Program-made: the position numbers and the translations under genes
Part shown: positions 1-8,319 of the stretch, piece by piece
Layout of the letters: each line of letters begins with the position of its first letter
How positions within the stretch are numbered: the first letter of the stretch is position 1
The notes under the pieces: generated by a model
Told to the model about the DNA's origin: nothing
Seen by the model: only the letters and a program-made list of their open reading frames with translations
The model's database searches: none
Assembly: GCA_051657905.1 (NCBI GenBank)
Contig: JBOFLO010000058.1
Span: forward strand, 1-17,559
Origin: JBOFLO01 sp051657905
GTDB taxonomy: Bacteria; Patescibacteriota; Gracilibacteria; UBA1369
Reading direction: 5' to 3'
DNA length: 17,559 bases

Positions 1-974
1 CAACCGTCATTGTGGGCGCCCTACTCAAAGAATTCGAAGGCAAAAACGAAAGAATCGGCAAATCTGACTGGTTTGTCCTGGAATCCTGCGAATATCAAAG
101 ACATTTCCTCAATTATCACCCTCAAATCATCATTCTTAATAATATCGAACCAGATCATCTCGATTATTTTTCCGATGCTGATGATTATCAAAGCGCCTTC
201 CAGCAATTTATCGACCAGCTACAACCCGATGGAGTAATTATTGCCAACAGCGACGATCAAAATATTCAAAAATTAGTCAGCAATAACCCAACGAAAACCT
301 TCATCACTTTCGGTGAAAAAATTAATAGTAAAATTACCATTCATTATCAAATTGATCAGCACAAAATTCTTCTCAATGGGGAATTGATTACCACCTTAAA
401 TCTAAACATCCCAGGACATCATAATATTTACAATTCTGCCGCCGTAATTGCTCTATCAAATTATCTGAAGCTGGATTTAAATACCTCCATTAGAGCTTTA
501 GAAAAATTCACTGGCTCCAGCCGTCGCTTTGAAATCAAAGGTAAAATCGCTGGCAAAACGACCGTTATTGATGACTACGCGCAGCATCCCACCGAAATTA
601 AAGCAACTTTGCAAGCCTGTCGGGAAAAATATGGCGACCATGCTAAAATTCTAGCAATTTTCCAACCGCATCAATATTCTCGAACCAAAAAACTACTCAA
701 TGATTTCTCCAGTTGTTTCAACCTGGCCGATCAAGTAATTATTCCTAACATCTATGCATCGCGCGATACTCAAGCCGACAAAGATTCCATTTCTGTAGAT
801 ACTCTCGTACAAAAAATTAATCGTCAAAATCCCTCATCTATTCCTTTTGCCGTCAATGGAAAAGACCTGCCATACACTTTAGAAATAGCCAAAAAACTCA
901 CCTCCCATTTTGACATAATTTTAACAATGGGAGCAGGGGATATCACTAAAATCTCTGATCAACTTATAAAATAG
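1..974 (+). CDS. murC: UDP-N-acetylmuramate--L-alanine ligase (MurC), 3' part
   Basis: MurC joins L-alanine to UDP-N-acetylmuramic acid using ATP, the first peptide-building step of cytoplasmic peptidoglycan synthesis. The frame is open to the left edge (Thr-Val-Ile read before the GTG at 12), so the N-terminal nucleotide-sugar domain and most of the central domain, including the GxxGKT P-loop, lie outside. About 323 residues are visible. Recognisable blocks, numbered from the GTG, are NNIEPDHLDYF (43-53), the PGHHNIYNSAA ligand-binding stretch (134-144), GSSRRFE (168-174), DDYAQHPTE (187-195, normally DDYGHHPTE), FQPHQYSRTK (217-226) and a C-terminal MGAGDI. The usual EADES/Y motif reads ESCEYQ (24-29), keeping the first Glu. 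Mpl and MurE are less likely because of the FQPHxxSRT and DDYxxHPTE blocks. The gene ends 2 bases before the convergent cysS stop, with no room for a terminator. Confidence 0.93.
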   Translation, partial: TVIVGALLKEFEGKNERIGKSDWFVLESCEYQRHFLNYHPQIIILNNIEPDHLDYFSDADDYQSAFQQFIDQLQPDGVIIANSDDQNIQKLVSNNPTKTFITFGEKINSKITIHYQIDQHKILLNGELITTLNLNIPGHHNIYNSAAVIALSNYLKLDLNTSIRALEKFTGSSRRFEIKGKIAGKTTVIDDYAQHPTEIKATLQACREKYGDHAKILAIFQPHQYSRTKKLLNDFSSCFNLADQVIIPNIYASRDTQADKDSISVDTLVQKINRQNPSSIPFAVNGKDLPYTLEIAKKLTSHFDIILTMGAGDITKISDQLIK

Positions 975-976
975 AC

Positions 977-2428
977 CTAGGAAAATTTCACAGTAGTAAT
1001 TCCTTTCCCATCTTCCAGAATAATTTTTCTGTTCTTTAAAAATTCTCTAATTTTATCGGCCGCTGCAAAATCTCTATTCTTTTTACTTTGCATTCTCACC
1101 CACACCAATTGTCGAATTTCACCCTCCTTCAAATCAGTTTCATCTAACAATTTACCCCAACCTTCCAATTGCAAATCTTCATCTTCATGCACAACCAATG
1201 CTTTTTTCTCCGGAACTAAATAACCTAAAAACCCATTCATTTCACTCCAAAAATCCAAAAGCCCCTTTTTACCTTTCTCACTCAAATTCCTTCCAATCAA
1301 CAAGCCATTCACTTTTCCAATCAATTCATAAATAACTGTCAAAACTTTTCCAGACTCAAAATCCTCATCCATTAATTTAATAATATTTTCTCTAGCTGAA
1401 TTTAATTCTTCACTAATTTCCACGCCACCCTCCTCAACCTGCAACAAATCAATTCTTTCATAAAAATTCCAAACTCTATCCAAGCCGTTTTTAGCTTGTT
1501 CTAAAGCCTGATCATGAAAATCAAGCGGACTGCGATAATGATTTTGTAAATAAAAAAATCTCACAATCATCGGGGAAACAGTCTTAAATAATTCTCTTAA
1601 TGTGGTGAAATTATTTAGTGACTTAGACATCTTCTCATTATTCACCATCACAAAAGCATTATGCACCCAAAATTTCACAAACCCATGTTTAAAGCAGGAT
1701 TCACTTTGAGCAATTTCACATTCATGATGAGGAAATCTTAAATCCTCCCCACCTCCGTGAATATCAATCATTTCACCATCAAACACTTCTTCAATCATTG
1801 CTGAACATTCAATATGCCAACCCGGACGCCCCTCTCCTAACTCTTTATCATCCCACGCCGGCTCTCCATCTTTTTTAAATTTCCAAAGCACAAAATCCTG
1901 CGGATTTCTTTTCCCCTCCACTAAATCAATTCTCGCCCCCGCTTTCAAATCATCCAAATTCTGTCCCGATAATTTTCCATAATCCGGAAATTTCTTAATA
2001 TCAAAATACCAACCATCTGCCAGCTTATAAGCAATATCCTTCGCCGCCAAACTCTTAATCATCTCTATCATCTTCGCAACATACTCTGTCGCTCTAGGCT
2101 TAACATCAGCGTCCGCAACCCCCAAAGCATTATAATCCCGCATATACTCTGGAATTATCAAGTCCGCCAATTCAGGAACAGAAATTCCTTTTTCTGCCGC
2201 CCTAGCAATCATTTTGTCCTCAATATCCGTATAATTCGAAACAAATTTAGTTTTAAATCCTCGATAAACAAAATATTTCCTCATCAAATCAAAACTCACC
2301 GCCGAACGACCATGCCCCAAATGCGGTAAATCATAAACAGTCGGCCCACATAAATACATTTTAATTTCTTGCCCTGTCTGCAAATCCCACACCTCTAACT
2401 TTTTACTTAGAGAATTATATATTTTCAT
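977..2428 (-). CDS. cysS: Cysteinyl-tRNA synthetase
   Basis: This class I synthetase charges tRNA-Cys. The 483 residues compare with about 460 in typical family members. The HIGH signature is HLGH (36-39) inside GPTVYDLPHLGHGR, and the KMSKS loop is KMSKS (266-270). The zinc site is visible as Cys27 (MYLCGP), Cys208 (GWHIECSA) and the HHECE cluster at 234-238. The block RPGWHIECSAM and the sequence DIHGGGEDLRFPHHE are diagnostic. The C-terminal third is the helical anticodon-binding region. The ATG at 2428 lies inside the last codons of yggT (14-base overlap), so the two are probably translationally coupled. I see no good Shine-Dalgarno. The stop is TAG, 2 bases from the murC stop on the other strand. 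Confidence 0.97.
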   Translation of the reverse strand: MKIYNSLSKKLEVWDLQTGQEIKMYLCGPTVYDLPHLGHGRSAVSFDLMRKYFVYRGFKTKFVSNYTDIEDKMIARAAEKGISVPELADLIIPEYMRDYNALGVADADVKPRATEYVAKMIEMIKSLAAKDIAYKLADGWYFDIKKFPDYGKLSGQNLDDLKAGARIDLVEGKRNPQDFVLWKFKKDGEPAWDDKELGEGRPGWHIECSAMIEEVFDGEMIDIHGGGEDLRFPHHECEIAQSESCFKHGFVKFWVHNAFVMVNNEKMSKSLNNFTTLRELFKTVSPMIVRFFYLQNHYRSPLDFHDQALEQAKNGLDRVWNFYERIDLLQVEEGGVEISEELNSARENIIKLMDEDFESGKVLTVIYELIGKVNGLLIGRNLSEKGKKGLLDFWSEMNGFLGYLVPEKKALVVHEDEDLQLEGWGKLLDETDLKEGEIRQLVWVRMQSKKNRDFAAADKIREFLKNRKIILEDGKGITTVKFS

Positions 2429-2699
2429 AAGAACCGCTCAGTAAAGAAATCAAAATTGTTTTAATCAAATCCAAAACAAAAATCACCACAATCGGTGAAA
2501 TGTCCAGCATTCCAATTTTAGGAATAATCTTTCTACCAAGTCTCAAAAATGGAGCAGAAATATCCTCAATAAATAGAACTATACGATTGGACTTATCCAC
2601 TCCAGGAAACCAGGAAAGCAACACCTTTGCAAAAATAATTAAAGTCAAAAGATCAAAAAACACTTCCACCAAAACTGCTAAATAACCTCTGATTTCCAT
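2415..2699 (-). CDS. yggT: YggT-family membrane protein
   Basis: A 94-residue integral membrane protein of the YggT family, whose members are small two-helix inner-membrane proteins linked loosely to envelope and cell-division functions in other bacteria; the exact role is not established. Two hydrophobic segments are visible (about 8-30 and 66-87). Between them lies the family signature: SWFP at 29-32, then P-x-L-R-x-x-R-x-I-I-P around 50-60 and LDISPI at 65-70. The start ATG has no clear Shine-Dalgarno. A plausible promoter lies in the 55-base gap behind the surface-protein gene. The 3' end overlaps the start of cysS by 14 bases, making a yggT-cysS operon. Confidence 0.88.
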   Translation of the reverse strand: MEIRGYLAVLVEVFFDLLTLIIFAKVLLSWFPGVDKSNRIVLFIEDISAPFLRLGRKIIPKIGMLDISPIVVIFVLDLIKTILISLLSGSYENI

Positions 2700-2722
2700 A
2701 AATATATTCTTAAATCAGAGGG

Positions 2723-2750
2723 ATTTTAGCAAAAACTAAGCCTAATTCAA
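2723..2750 (-). promoter_or_regulatory. Candidate promoter for yggT-cysS
   Basis: On the minus strand, TTGAAT (2745-2750) is followed after 16 bases by TAAAAT (2723-2728). This is four of six and five of six matches to the housekeeping consensus. Transcription would start near 2716, giving a leader of under 20 bases before the yggT ATG at 2699. The assignment rests only on motif match and position. Confidence 0.45.
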
Positions 2751-2754
2751 AAGC

Positions 2755-5025
2755 CTATTTTTTCTTTCTAGTAAAGACAAACCCAGAAACCGCACTACCA
2801 GCCAACAATATCAAAACCCCTGGACCATTATTCGGAGTTCTGTTAGGCAACTCACCAGTATAGGCGGCCGGTCTAACATTACCTTCTTGAATAGATTGAT
2901 CAGGTTTATTTTCCAAAGCATTATTAATTTCCAAAACAAATGGAATACCACTAACAATTTCACTGCGATTTTCACTTTCATTACCTTCGCTATCAATAGC
3001 CGTAATACTGAAGAAATATTCTTTTCCATTTTCAAGTCCCGGAATATACCAAGTAGTACTTGCATCCTTAGTTTCCACTGTTTGACTCAAGCTTTGAACT
3101 TCAGCTCCATAATAAATTTTATATTTTTGCACCAATTTATCATCAGTTGCGGCGTCCCAAACCAAAGTAATTCTCTTATCTGAACCATAGGCAATTAACC
3201 CACTAACTTGAGAAGGCAAACCTTCCGCTGGCTCATTAATTACAGGAACTTCAGGTTCATTATTTTCCGGAGTATTATTTTCTGGTTCTGTATTTGGCAA
3301 TTCTTCTTGGACAATAGTTCCTCCATTCGGATCAATATTCAATTCAGCTACTGATTTTAATGTAACTTCATTTCCCAATTCATCCACAAGCAAGAAATCA
3401 ATCGGATAAATTCCTGGTTGAGCAGGAGCTTGAACTTGCCCAACATACTTACTTGGATCCTCAATACTCGGACTCAACTCTACAATGTCGAAATTAAAAA
3501 TCGCCGCCGCCTGAGAAAGATTAGCATCACTATATATCGCCACATCAATCACCGATCCAGCAGTAATTCCAGTTTTTGGCGCAATATCCAATTGTTCAAT
3601 TTTCGGAGCAGTAGTATCAATAGTCACCTGAACTTTATTCGAAGTAGCTTTTACTTCATTAGTCACTTGATCCATCGCCACCACATAAAACTCATGCTTA
3701 CCTTCATTTAAAAGTGGAGTTTGAAATGAAAAAGCACCAGTCACACCAACCGGCGTAGAACCAATCATCATATTATTATCAAAAATTTGCACCAAAGTAG
3801 AAGACGGCACATTCCCACTAATAGTCTGTACATTCTGACTATAAGTACCTGGAGCAGGGGAATTAATAGTAGCATTTCCACTTCCCTCACCATCTAAACT
3901 TCCACTTGAACCACTTGCAGAAGTAACTACCACAGTTTTCTCACCAGCCTTAAATTTATCATTCAAATCATTAACTAAAACTTTGTAAGTGCCATCTTCA
4001 GTAAAACTTAAACCTAAATTAAATTGATGTTCACCCAAATCCTCAGCTAAAAATTTATAATTTTCCGGCAAATCCACCCCCGAACTATTATCACCTTCAG
4101 CCGAAAAACGAATTGTTCCAGTATAATTTTGCACTGTTAAGCCCTCAGCATCAATCGCTCTAACTTTAAAAGAAACATTTTCTTTAGCCTTAATACTGGT
4201 TGGAAAACCACTTAATTCAAATCCAGCCAAAGGCCCAGCATCTTGAGCAAAAGCTGTTTTAATCAAATCGCCACCAGCATCAGCAACCATCGCACCATCC
4301 ATAAACGCTACACTTACTCTCTGATCCAAAATAGCATCTTCAGTTGTATCCATAATTGTAAATCCAGATAATCCTTTCACAGAGCTAGCCATTACAAATT
4401 CCATTTCACCCTTTTCATTAGTCAAAGGTCCCTTAGCCTGAATTCTATCTTCTGACCTACTGGAAACCATTTTCACACTATGTCCCACCAATGGATTCTC
4501 AAAATCATCAACCAATTTAACTTTTACATTAGCCAAATCAATTCCATCTGCCTTAATCATTGTTCTATCGATCTCCACAGTGGATTTCTCCACACTCAAG
4601 TCAGAAGCAAATACTCTAAAAGTATTTTCTCTCCCACTCAAATCATTCCATCTTTCACCTCTCAAATAAGCCGCAACAGTATATTCTCCGGCTTTTTTAG
4701 TGTGATAATCATAAAGTTCCAATTTCGCCACCCCGCTCAAATCAGTTCTAGCTGGCAAAGTTAATACTAATCCATCAGGTTTACTAACTACAAAGTTGAT
4801 TTCCTGATCTGGACTAATTCTAGAAGTTTTCAAAATTGTCGGGCTGCCGGCAAAAGTATCTAGTCCATAAGCCTGAATTCCCATATCTTGAGCCGACGCT
4901 ACTCCCGCCGTCATTAGTAAATTAACCAGGAAAGTCGCCAAAATCATCGATTTCGCCACTCTTTTAGTACTTTTTGTTATGGTAAAGCCATTTTTTACCC
5001 ATTGGCTTGCTCTATAATTAACCAT
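2755..5025 (-). CDS. Secreted multi-domain Ig/fibronectin surface protein with C-terminal membrane anchor
   Basis: A 756-residue exported protein of unrecognised specific function, probably an adhesin or surface-scaffold protein. Residues 1-45 form a long Sec signal peptide: a basic stretch (KSTKRVAK, 18-25), a hydrophobic core (27-41) and a likely cut after ASA (43-45). Then follow Ig-like beta-sandwich regions: about 141-240 resembling the invasin/Big_1 group, 266-368, 386-470 (with a PAPGTYSQ...ISGNV pattern) and 473-565. Gly/Ser (369-385) and Glu/Pro/Asn-rich (574-600) linkers separate some of them. A convincing fibronectin type III domain lies at 603-695 (YKIYYG, GLENGKEYFFSITAID). The tail has TPNNGPG (730-736), a hydrophobic helix (about 737-752) and RKKK, the layout of a sortase-like or stop-transfer anchor, though no classic LPxTG is present. 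It has its own promoter and is divergent from the 7TM/ligase unit. Confidence 0.85.
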   Translation of the reverse strand: MVNYRASQWVKNGFTITKSTKRVAKSMILATFLVNLLMTAGVASAQDMGIQAYGLDTFAGSPTILKTSRISPDQEINFVVSKPDGLVLTLPARTDLSGVAKLELYDYHTKKAGEYTVAAYLRGERWNDLSGRENTFRVFASDLSVEKSTVEIDRTMIKADGIDLANVKVKLVDDFENPLVGHSVKMVSSRSEDRIQAKGPLTNEKGEMEFVMASSVKGLSGFTIMDTTEDAILDQRVSVAFMDGAMVADAGGDLIKTAFAQDAGPLAGFELSGFPTSIKAKENVSFKVRAIDAEGLTVQNYTGTIRFSAEGDNSSGVDLPENYKFLAEDLGEHQFNLGLSFTEDGTYKVLVNDLNDKFKAGEKTVVVTSASGSSGSLDGEGSGNATINSPAPGTYSQNVQTISGNVPSSTLVQIFDNNMMIGSTPVGVTGAFSFQTPLLNEGKHEFYVVAMDQVTNEVKATSNKVQVTIDTTAPKIEQLDIAPKTGITAGSVIDVAIYSDANLSQAAAIFNFDIVELSPSIEDPSKYVGQVQAPAQPGIYPIDFLLVDELGNEVTLKSVAELNIDPNGGTIVQEELPNTEPENNTPENNEPEVPVINEPAEGLPSQVSGLIAYGSDKRITLVWDAATDDKLVQKYKIYYGAEVQSLSQTVETKDASTTWYIPGLENGKEYFFSITAIDSEGNESENRSEIVSGIPFVLEINNALENKPDQSIQEGNVRPAAYTGELPNRTPNNGPGVLILLAGSAVSGFVFTRKKK

Positions 5026-5055
5026 ATTTTTGTTTTTATTTATTCAAATCTCCAT

Positions 5056-5084
5056 ATTCTATCACAAAATCCCAATTTTTTAAA
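5056..5084 (-). promoter_or_regulatory. Extended -10 promoter of the surface-protein gene
   Basis: On the minus strand TGATAGAAT (5056-5064) is an extended -10 element (TGn plus TAGAAT). A weak -35, TTTAAA, lies 17 bases upstream (5079-5084). Transcription would start about 25-30 bases before the ATG at 5025. The leader is A/T only and shows no Shine-Dalgarno. Confidence 0.55.
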
Positions 5085-5122
5085 TACCTAAAAGCAAAAA
5101 AACAACAAGTCCAAGCCTAAAG

Positions 5123-5150
5123 TTTGCAAAAACCTAGCATTTAGTATAAA
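5123..5150 (+). promoter_or_regulatory. Candidate promoter of the 7TM-ligase unit
   Basis: TTTGCA (5123-5128) and TATAAA (5145-5150) are separated by 16 bases, placing a start site around 5157 and the first ATG at 5176. The leader has a run of T but no Shine-Dalgarno. It shares the 150-base divergent gap with the surface-protein promoter on the other strand. Confidence 0.5.
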
Positions 5151-5175
5151 ACAGTAATGAATTTTTTTTATCTAC

Positions 5176-5943
5176 ATGTCGAAATTTCCTTTTGGCAAAA
5201 TTGCTCTCAGCGTTTTTTCCATTCTTTTTATTCTCGGATTGGCTTATTTCAACCTGCTTTCTAAAGCAATACACGAATTAGTTACTCTTGGTCTAGACCC
5301 CCAACTGGTTTACCTAATTTTAATTATTCCTTTCATCAGTTTATTTATCTCCATCGCACGCATACTGATCGGCTACAACGTCAGCGCTTTTCATATACCC
5401 ATTGTTTTAATTGTCAGCTCATTCGTTATTGGCCTACCACTAACAATTTTAATACTTATAGGAACTATATTCTTTGGCGTATTGATCAAATTACTTCTTA
5501 CCAACTTCCATTTCCACTTTGTTTCCAAACTCTCCATTATTCTAAGTGCTGTCAGCATTATAACCATTTTCTTATTTTATTTTTTAATAAAAAGCTCCGT
5601 TTTCAGCTCTGCCTCAAGCCCTCTATTAATACTTTACACAGTCATTGTTATTGCCCTAATAGTCGAAAAATACCTCAATTTCAAAATCACTAAAAGCAAG
5701 ATCATTGAAGATTTAGATCAGATTTTCCGCACCGTTCTATTCTGTATTTTCTGCTTTTTCTTATTGGGTGGAACCATTCATTTGCCTTTTATAGACCTGC
5801 ATTTCAACTGGCTTCAATCCATCATCACTACTTATCCAGAAACCGTTTTCATCACTTTGCTTTTGAATATTTTAATTGGGCAATACACCGGTTTACGCCT
5901 CGACGAGATTATCCGCTTCCGTAAACTAATCTTTAAGAAATAA
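5176..5943 (+). CDS. Multi-pass membrane protein, 7TM part of the 7TM_transglut family
   Basis: A 255-residue membrane protein with about eight hydrophobic helices (roughly 8-28, 43-65, 72-86, 88-108, 118-139, 149-166, 184-203, 222-238). Two patches match what I remember of the seven-helix region of 'inactive transglutaminase fused to 7 transmembrane helices' proteins: ARILIGYNVSAFHIPIVL (61-78), and the C-terminal GQYTGLRLDEIIRFRKL (235-251) against a GRYTGxRxxExxRFR pattern. In that family an N-terminal helix and an extracytoplasmic transglutaminase-like domain precede the seven helices. Here only about 14 residues separate helix 1 from the rest, so the extracytoplasmic domain is missing. 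Three bases downstream starts the ligase/peptidase fusion, the usual partner of this family. The role is inferred to be a membrane platform or exporter for the ligase product. Confidence 0.78.
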   Translation: MSKFPFGKIALSVFSILFILGLAYFNLLSKAIHELVTLGLDPQLVYLILIIPFISLFISIARILIGYNVSAFHIPIVLIVSSFVIGLPLTILILIGTIFFGVLIKLLLTNFHFHFVSKLSIILSAVSIITIFLFYFLIKSSVFSSASSPLLILYTVIVIALIVEKYLNFKITKSKIIEDLDQIFRTVLFCIFCFFLLGGTIHLPFIDLHFNWLQSIITTYPETVFITLLLNILIGQYTGLRLDEIIRFRKLIFKK

Positions 5944-5946
5944 TTC

Positions 5947-8319
5947 ATGCTTTTCAAGAAAAGCGGCATTCTAGGCATTAATGCCAGAAATTTGCTTTAT
6001 TTACGGCCGTATAACAAAGAAAAGAGTATTAAACTTGCAGACAACAAGCTTAAAACCAAAGCCTTTTTATCTGCCCGCGGAATCCCCGTACCAAAGCACT
6101 ACGCCATTATCAGTGATGCGCGCCAAATCGAGAATATTAAATTTTCGAAATTAACTAATGGCTTTGTTATTAAGCCAAATCAAGGCTATGGCGGACAGGG
6201 TATTTTACCGATTTTCAAGGTACATAAAAATCAATTTCTAGGTTCAGGCGAAAAAACCTACACCGTCGATAATCTCAGCGACCATATCAAAGAAATACTC
6301 ACTGGCGCCTTTTCACTTAATAATCGCCGTGACACAGCCTTTTTAGAACAGCTAATTATTTCAGATGAGTCACTCGCCAAATATTCTTATAAAGGCCTCC
6401 CTGACATACGCATCATCGTCCACAATCTTATTCCAGTTATGGCCATGCTTCGTATTCCTACTAAGGAATCCGGCGGGAAAGCAAATCTTCATCAGGGCGC
6501 AATCGGGGCTGGTATCGACTTAGCCAAAGGTCAAATCACCCATTTAATTTACAAAAACGAGATTATCAAGGAAATCCCCGGCTACGGCCCAGTCCGTGGC
6601 GAAAAAATCCCATTCTGGGATCAAATCCTGGAAATGGCCTGCAAATGCCAACTGGCCACCAATTTAGGCTATTTAGGAGCCGATATTGCCATAGATAAAA
6701 ATCTCGGCCCCCTTTTACTGGAAATCAATGCCCGCGCCGGCATCGGTATTCAATTAGCCAATCTAAAACCCCTTCGCAGTCGTTTAGATAAAATCGAAGA
6801 TGTACAAGTTTCTAATGTTAATAAAGGCATTCGTATTGCCAAAGACATGTTTGGTTACGCTTTAGAAAAAGAAATCAAAACCGTCAGTGGTAAAAAAGTG
6901 ATTGGTCTCTATGAAAACATCGATCTTTTCCACAATAATGCCAAAACTTCCGCCACAGCATTAATCAACACTGCTAAAAAACGCAGCTATATAAGTAAAG
7001 AATTAGCTTTCAAACTAGGCCTAATCGACTCTCTTAAAACCAAACTTTCTCCTGAATTAAAATTCAAACTTAAATTTACTTTAGGTGGCAAAAAATTGGT
7101 CAGCATCTTCAAAATCTTCCCTATAAAGAAAAAACGCTATCAAGCAGTAATTGGTAATCGAGATTTAAGTGAATTTTTCCTAATCGACCCACGCATCAAT
7201 CGCTCAGAATCAATTACCGAAAACTCTCCAAGTTCCCCAAATCTGGTTTTTAGCTCCACCTATAATCCTCGAGAAATTGACAAGGAAATTTGCCATATTA
7301 ATTCTCAGTTAAGACTATTAAGCCATTTTAGACCTCGGAATTTAAGCGAAGAAATTAAAAAATTTAACGCAGATAACACCTACAATCCTCAATTTATTTA
7401 TAAAGATAGCCATGAGGAAATTACTCAGCTAAAAAAAGAATTACTCAAAATCAAACCTCAGGACGACGTTTTAGGCCAGTTATTCAATGAGAAAATTCAG
7501 GAAATTAAATTACAAATGGACTTGATTTTAAGTCGTGGCACAAACGAATTCACCAACATTTCTTCAAAGCTATTCGGCTGCCCAACCCAACAGGATCATT
7601 TGGACATTATCGATAGTAAAAAAGCCATTATTAAAAAATCGAATCGCCGCTACACCTCTTTGGAATTAAAAGAAATGTTTGAAGAAATGCTGCGCTACTA
7701 TCGTCTGGAAAATTGGCGTGTGATCATCAAAAAAAACCTACTTTCCAAATGTATCACCAATAAAAGCCGTAAAATTTTCATCAAAAACGACTGTCTGTTT
7801 AGCGAAGATCGTGTCCGCGCACTAATTATTCACGAAGTAGAAACACATCTTTTAACCGCAGAAAACGGCTTAAAACAACAATACAAACTTTTCAATGTTG
7901 GTTTCGCCAATTATTTGCCGACACAGGAAGGTTTAGCAATTTACAATGTCTGCGCTTCCGACCAAACCAACAGCGACGATGCCAACAGTAACAGCTTGGC
8001 CGACGCAATTTACCTAGCCACTCAACTGTCTTTTGCCGATTTATATCAAGCCCTTCGTACTAAAAAGCTAACCCGCCACAGCGCTCTAAACATTGCCATC
8101 CGCGTCAAAAGGGGATTAACCGACACCTCTATTCCAGGCGCATTAACCAAGGATTACTGCTACTATTCAGGCAAAAAAATCGTTCAAGAATTTGTTAAAA
8201 ACGGAGGAGATTTATCTGAACTCTACCTAGGAAAATTCAGTATCAAAGATTTACCATTAATTAAACAAATCGCCGATCCGATCATCCCACCAATTCTCCC
8301 TAAATGGTTTAATAAATAA
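5947..8319 (+). CDS. Fusion of RimK-like ATP-grasp ligase, retropepsin-like domain and DUF1704/MATCAP-type metallopeptidase
   Basis: A 790-residue three-part protein. Residues 1 to about 310 match the 'alpha-L-glutamate ligase-like' ATP-grasp group: GILGINARN (7-15), DNKLKTKAF (32-40), FVIKPNQGYGGQGI (73-86), PDIRI (152-156) and the metal/ATP motif LLLEINARAGIG (257-268). About 315-415 resembles the RimK-associated retropepsin-like protease, but the expected DTG reads NTA (341-343), so it is probably inactive. About 436-785 is DUF1704, the QEGLA family related to eukaryotic tubulin detyrosinase MATCAP: RGTNEFT (530-536), metal site HEVETH (629-634, an HExxxH motif) and TQEGLA (659-664). In other bacteria these are usually separate neighbouring genes. 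The likely chemistry is amino-acid or peptide ligation with trimming by the metallopeptidase; the substrate is unknown. The protein looks cytoplasmic. It follows the 7TM gene after 3 bases and overlaps the convergent queA by 11 bases. Confidence 0.85.
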   Translation: MLFKKSGILGINARNLLYLRPYNKEKSIKLADNKLKTKAFLSARGIPVPKHYAIISDARQIENIKFSKLTNGFVIKPNQGYGGQGILPIFKVHKNQFLGSGEKTYTVDNLSDHIKEILTGAFSLNNRRDTAFLEQLIISDESLAKYSYKGLPDIRIIVHNLIPVMAMLRIPTKESGGKANLHQGAIGAGIDLAKGQITHLIYKNEIIKEIPGYGPVRGEKIPFWDQILEMACKCQLATNLGYLGADIAIDKNLGPLLLEINARAGIGIQLANLKPLRSRLDKIEDVQVSNVNKGIRIAKDMFGYALEKEIKTVSGKKVIGLYENIDLFHNNAKTSATALINTAKKRSYISKELAFKLGLIDSLKTKLSPELKFKLKFTLGGKKLVSIFKIFPIKKKRYQAVIGNRDLSEFFLIDPRINRSESITENSPSSPNLVFSSTYNPREIDKEICHINSQLRLLSHFRPRNLSEEIKKFNADNTYNPQFIYKDSHEEITQLKKELLKIKPQDDVLGQLFNEKIQEIKLQMDLILSRGTNEFTNISSKLFGCPTQQDHLDIIDSKKAIIKKSNRRYTSLELKEMFEEMLRYYRLENWRVIIKKNLLSKCITNKSRKIFIKNDCLFSEDRVRALIIHEVETHLLTAENGLKQQYKLFNVGFANYLPTQEGLAIYNVCASDQTNSDDANSNSLADAIYLATQLSFADLYQALRTKKLTRHSALNIAIRVKRGLTDTSIPGALTKDYCYYSGKKIVQEFVKNGGDLSELYLGKFSIKDLPLIKQIADPIIPPILPKWFNK

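Noticed and set aside
12..14. GTG at 12 as the real murC start
   Set aside because: The frame stays open to the left edge and the protein from here lacks the essential N-terminal domain and P-loop, so the gene begins outside.
3418..3711. Plus-strand open frame opposite the surface-protein gene
   Set aside because: It is antisense to clear Ig-domain coding sequence, is rich in Arg/Ser/Asn from reverse-complement codons, and has no motif or ribosome site.
976..8237. Exact 12-base repeat CCTAGGAAAATT at 976-987 and 8226-8237
   Set aside because: In 17.5 kb a few such 12-base matches are expected by chance, and the two sites share no context beyond gene ends.
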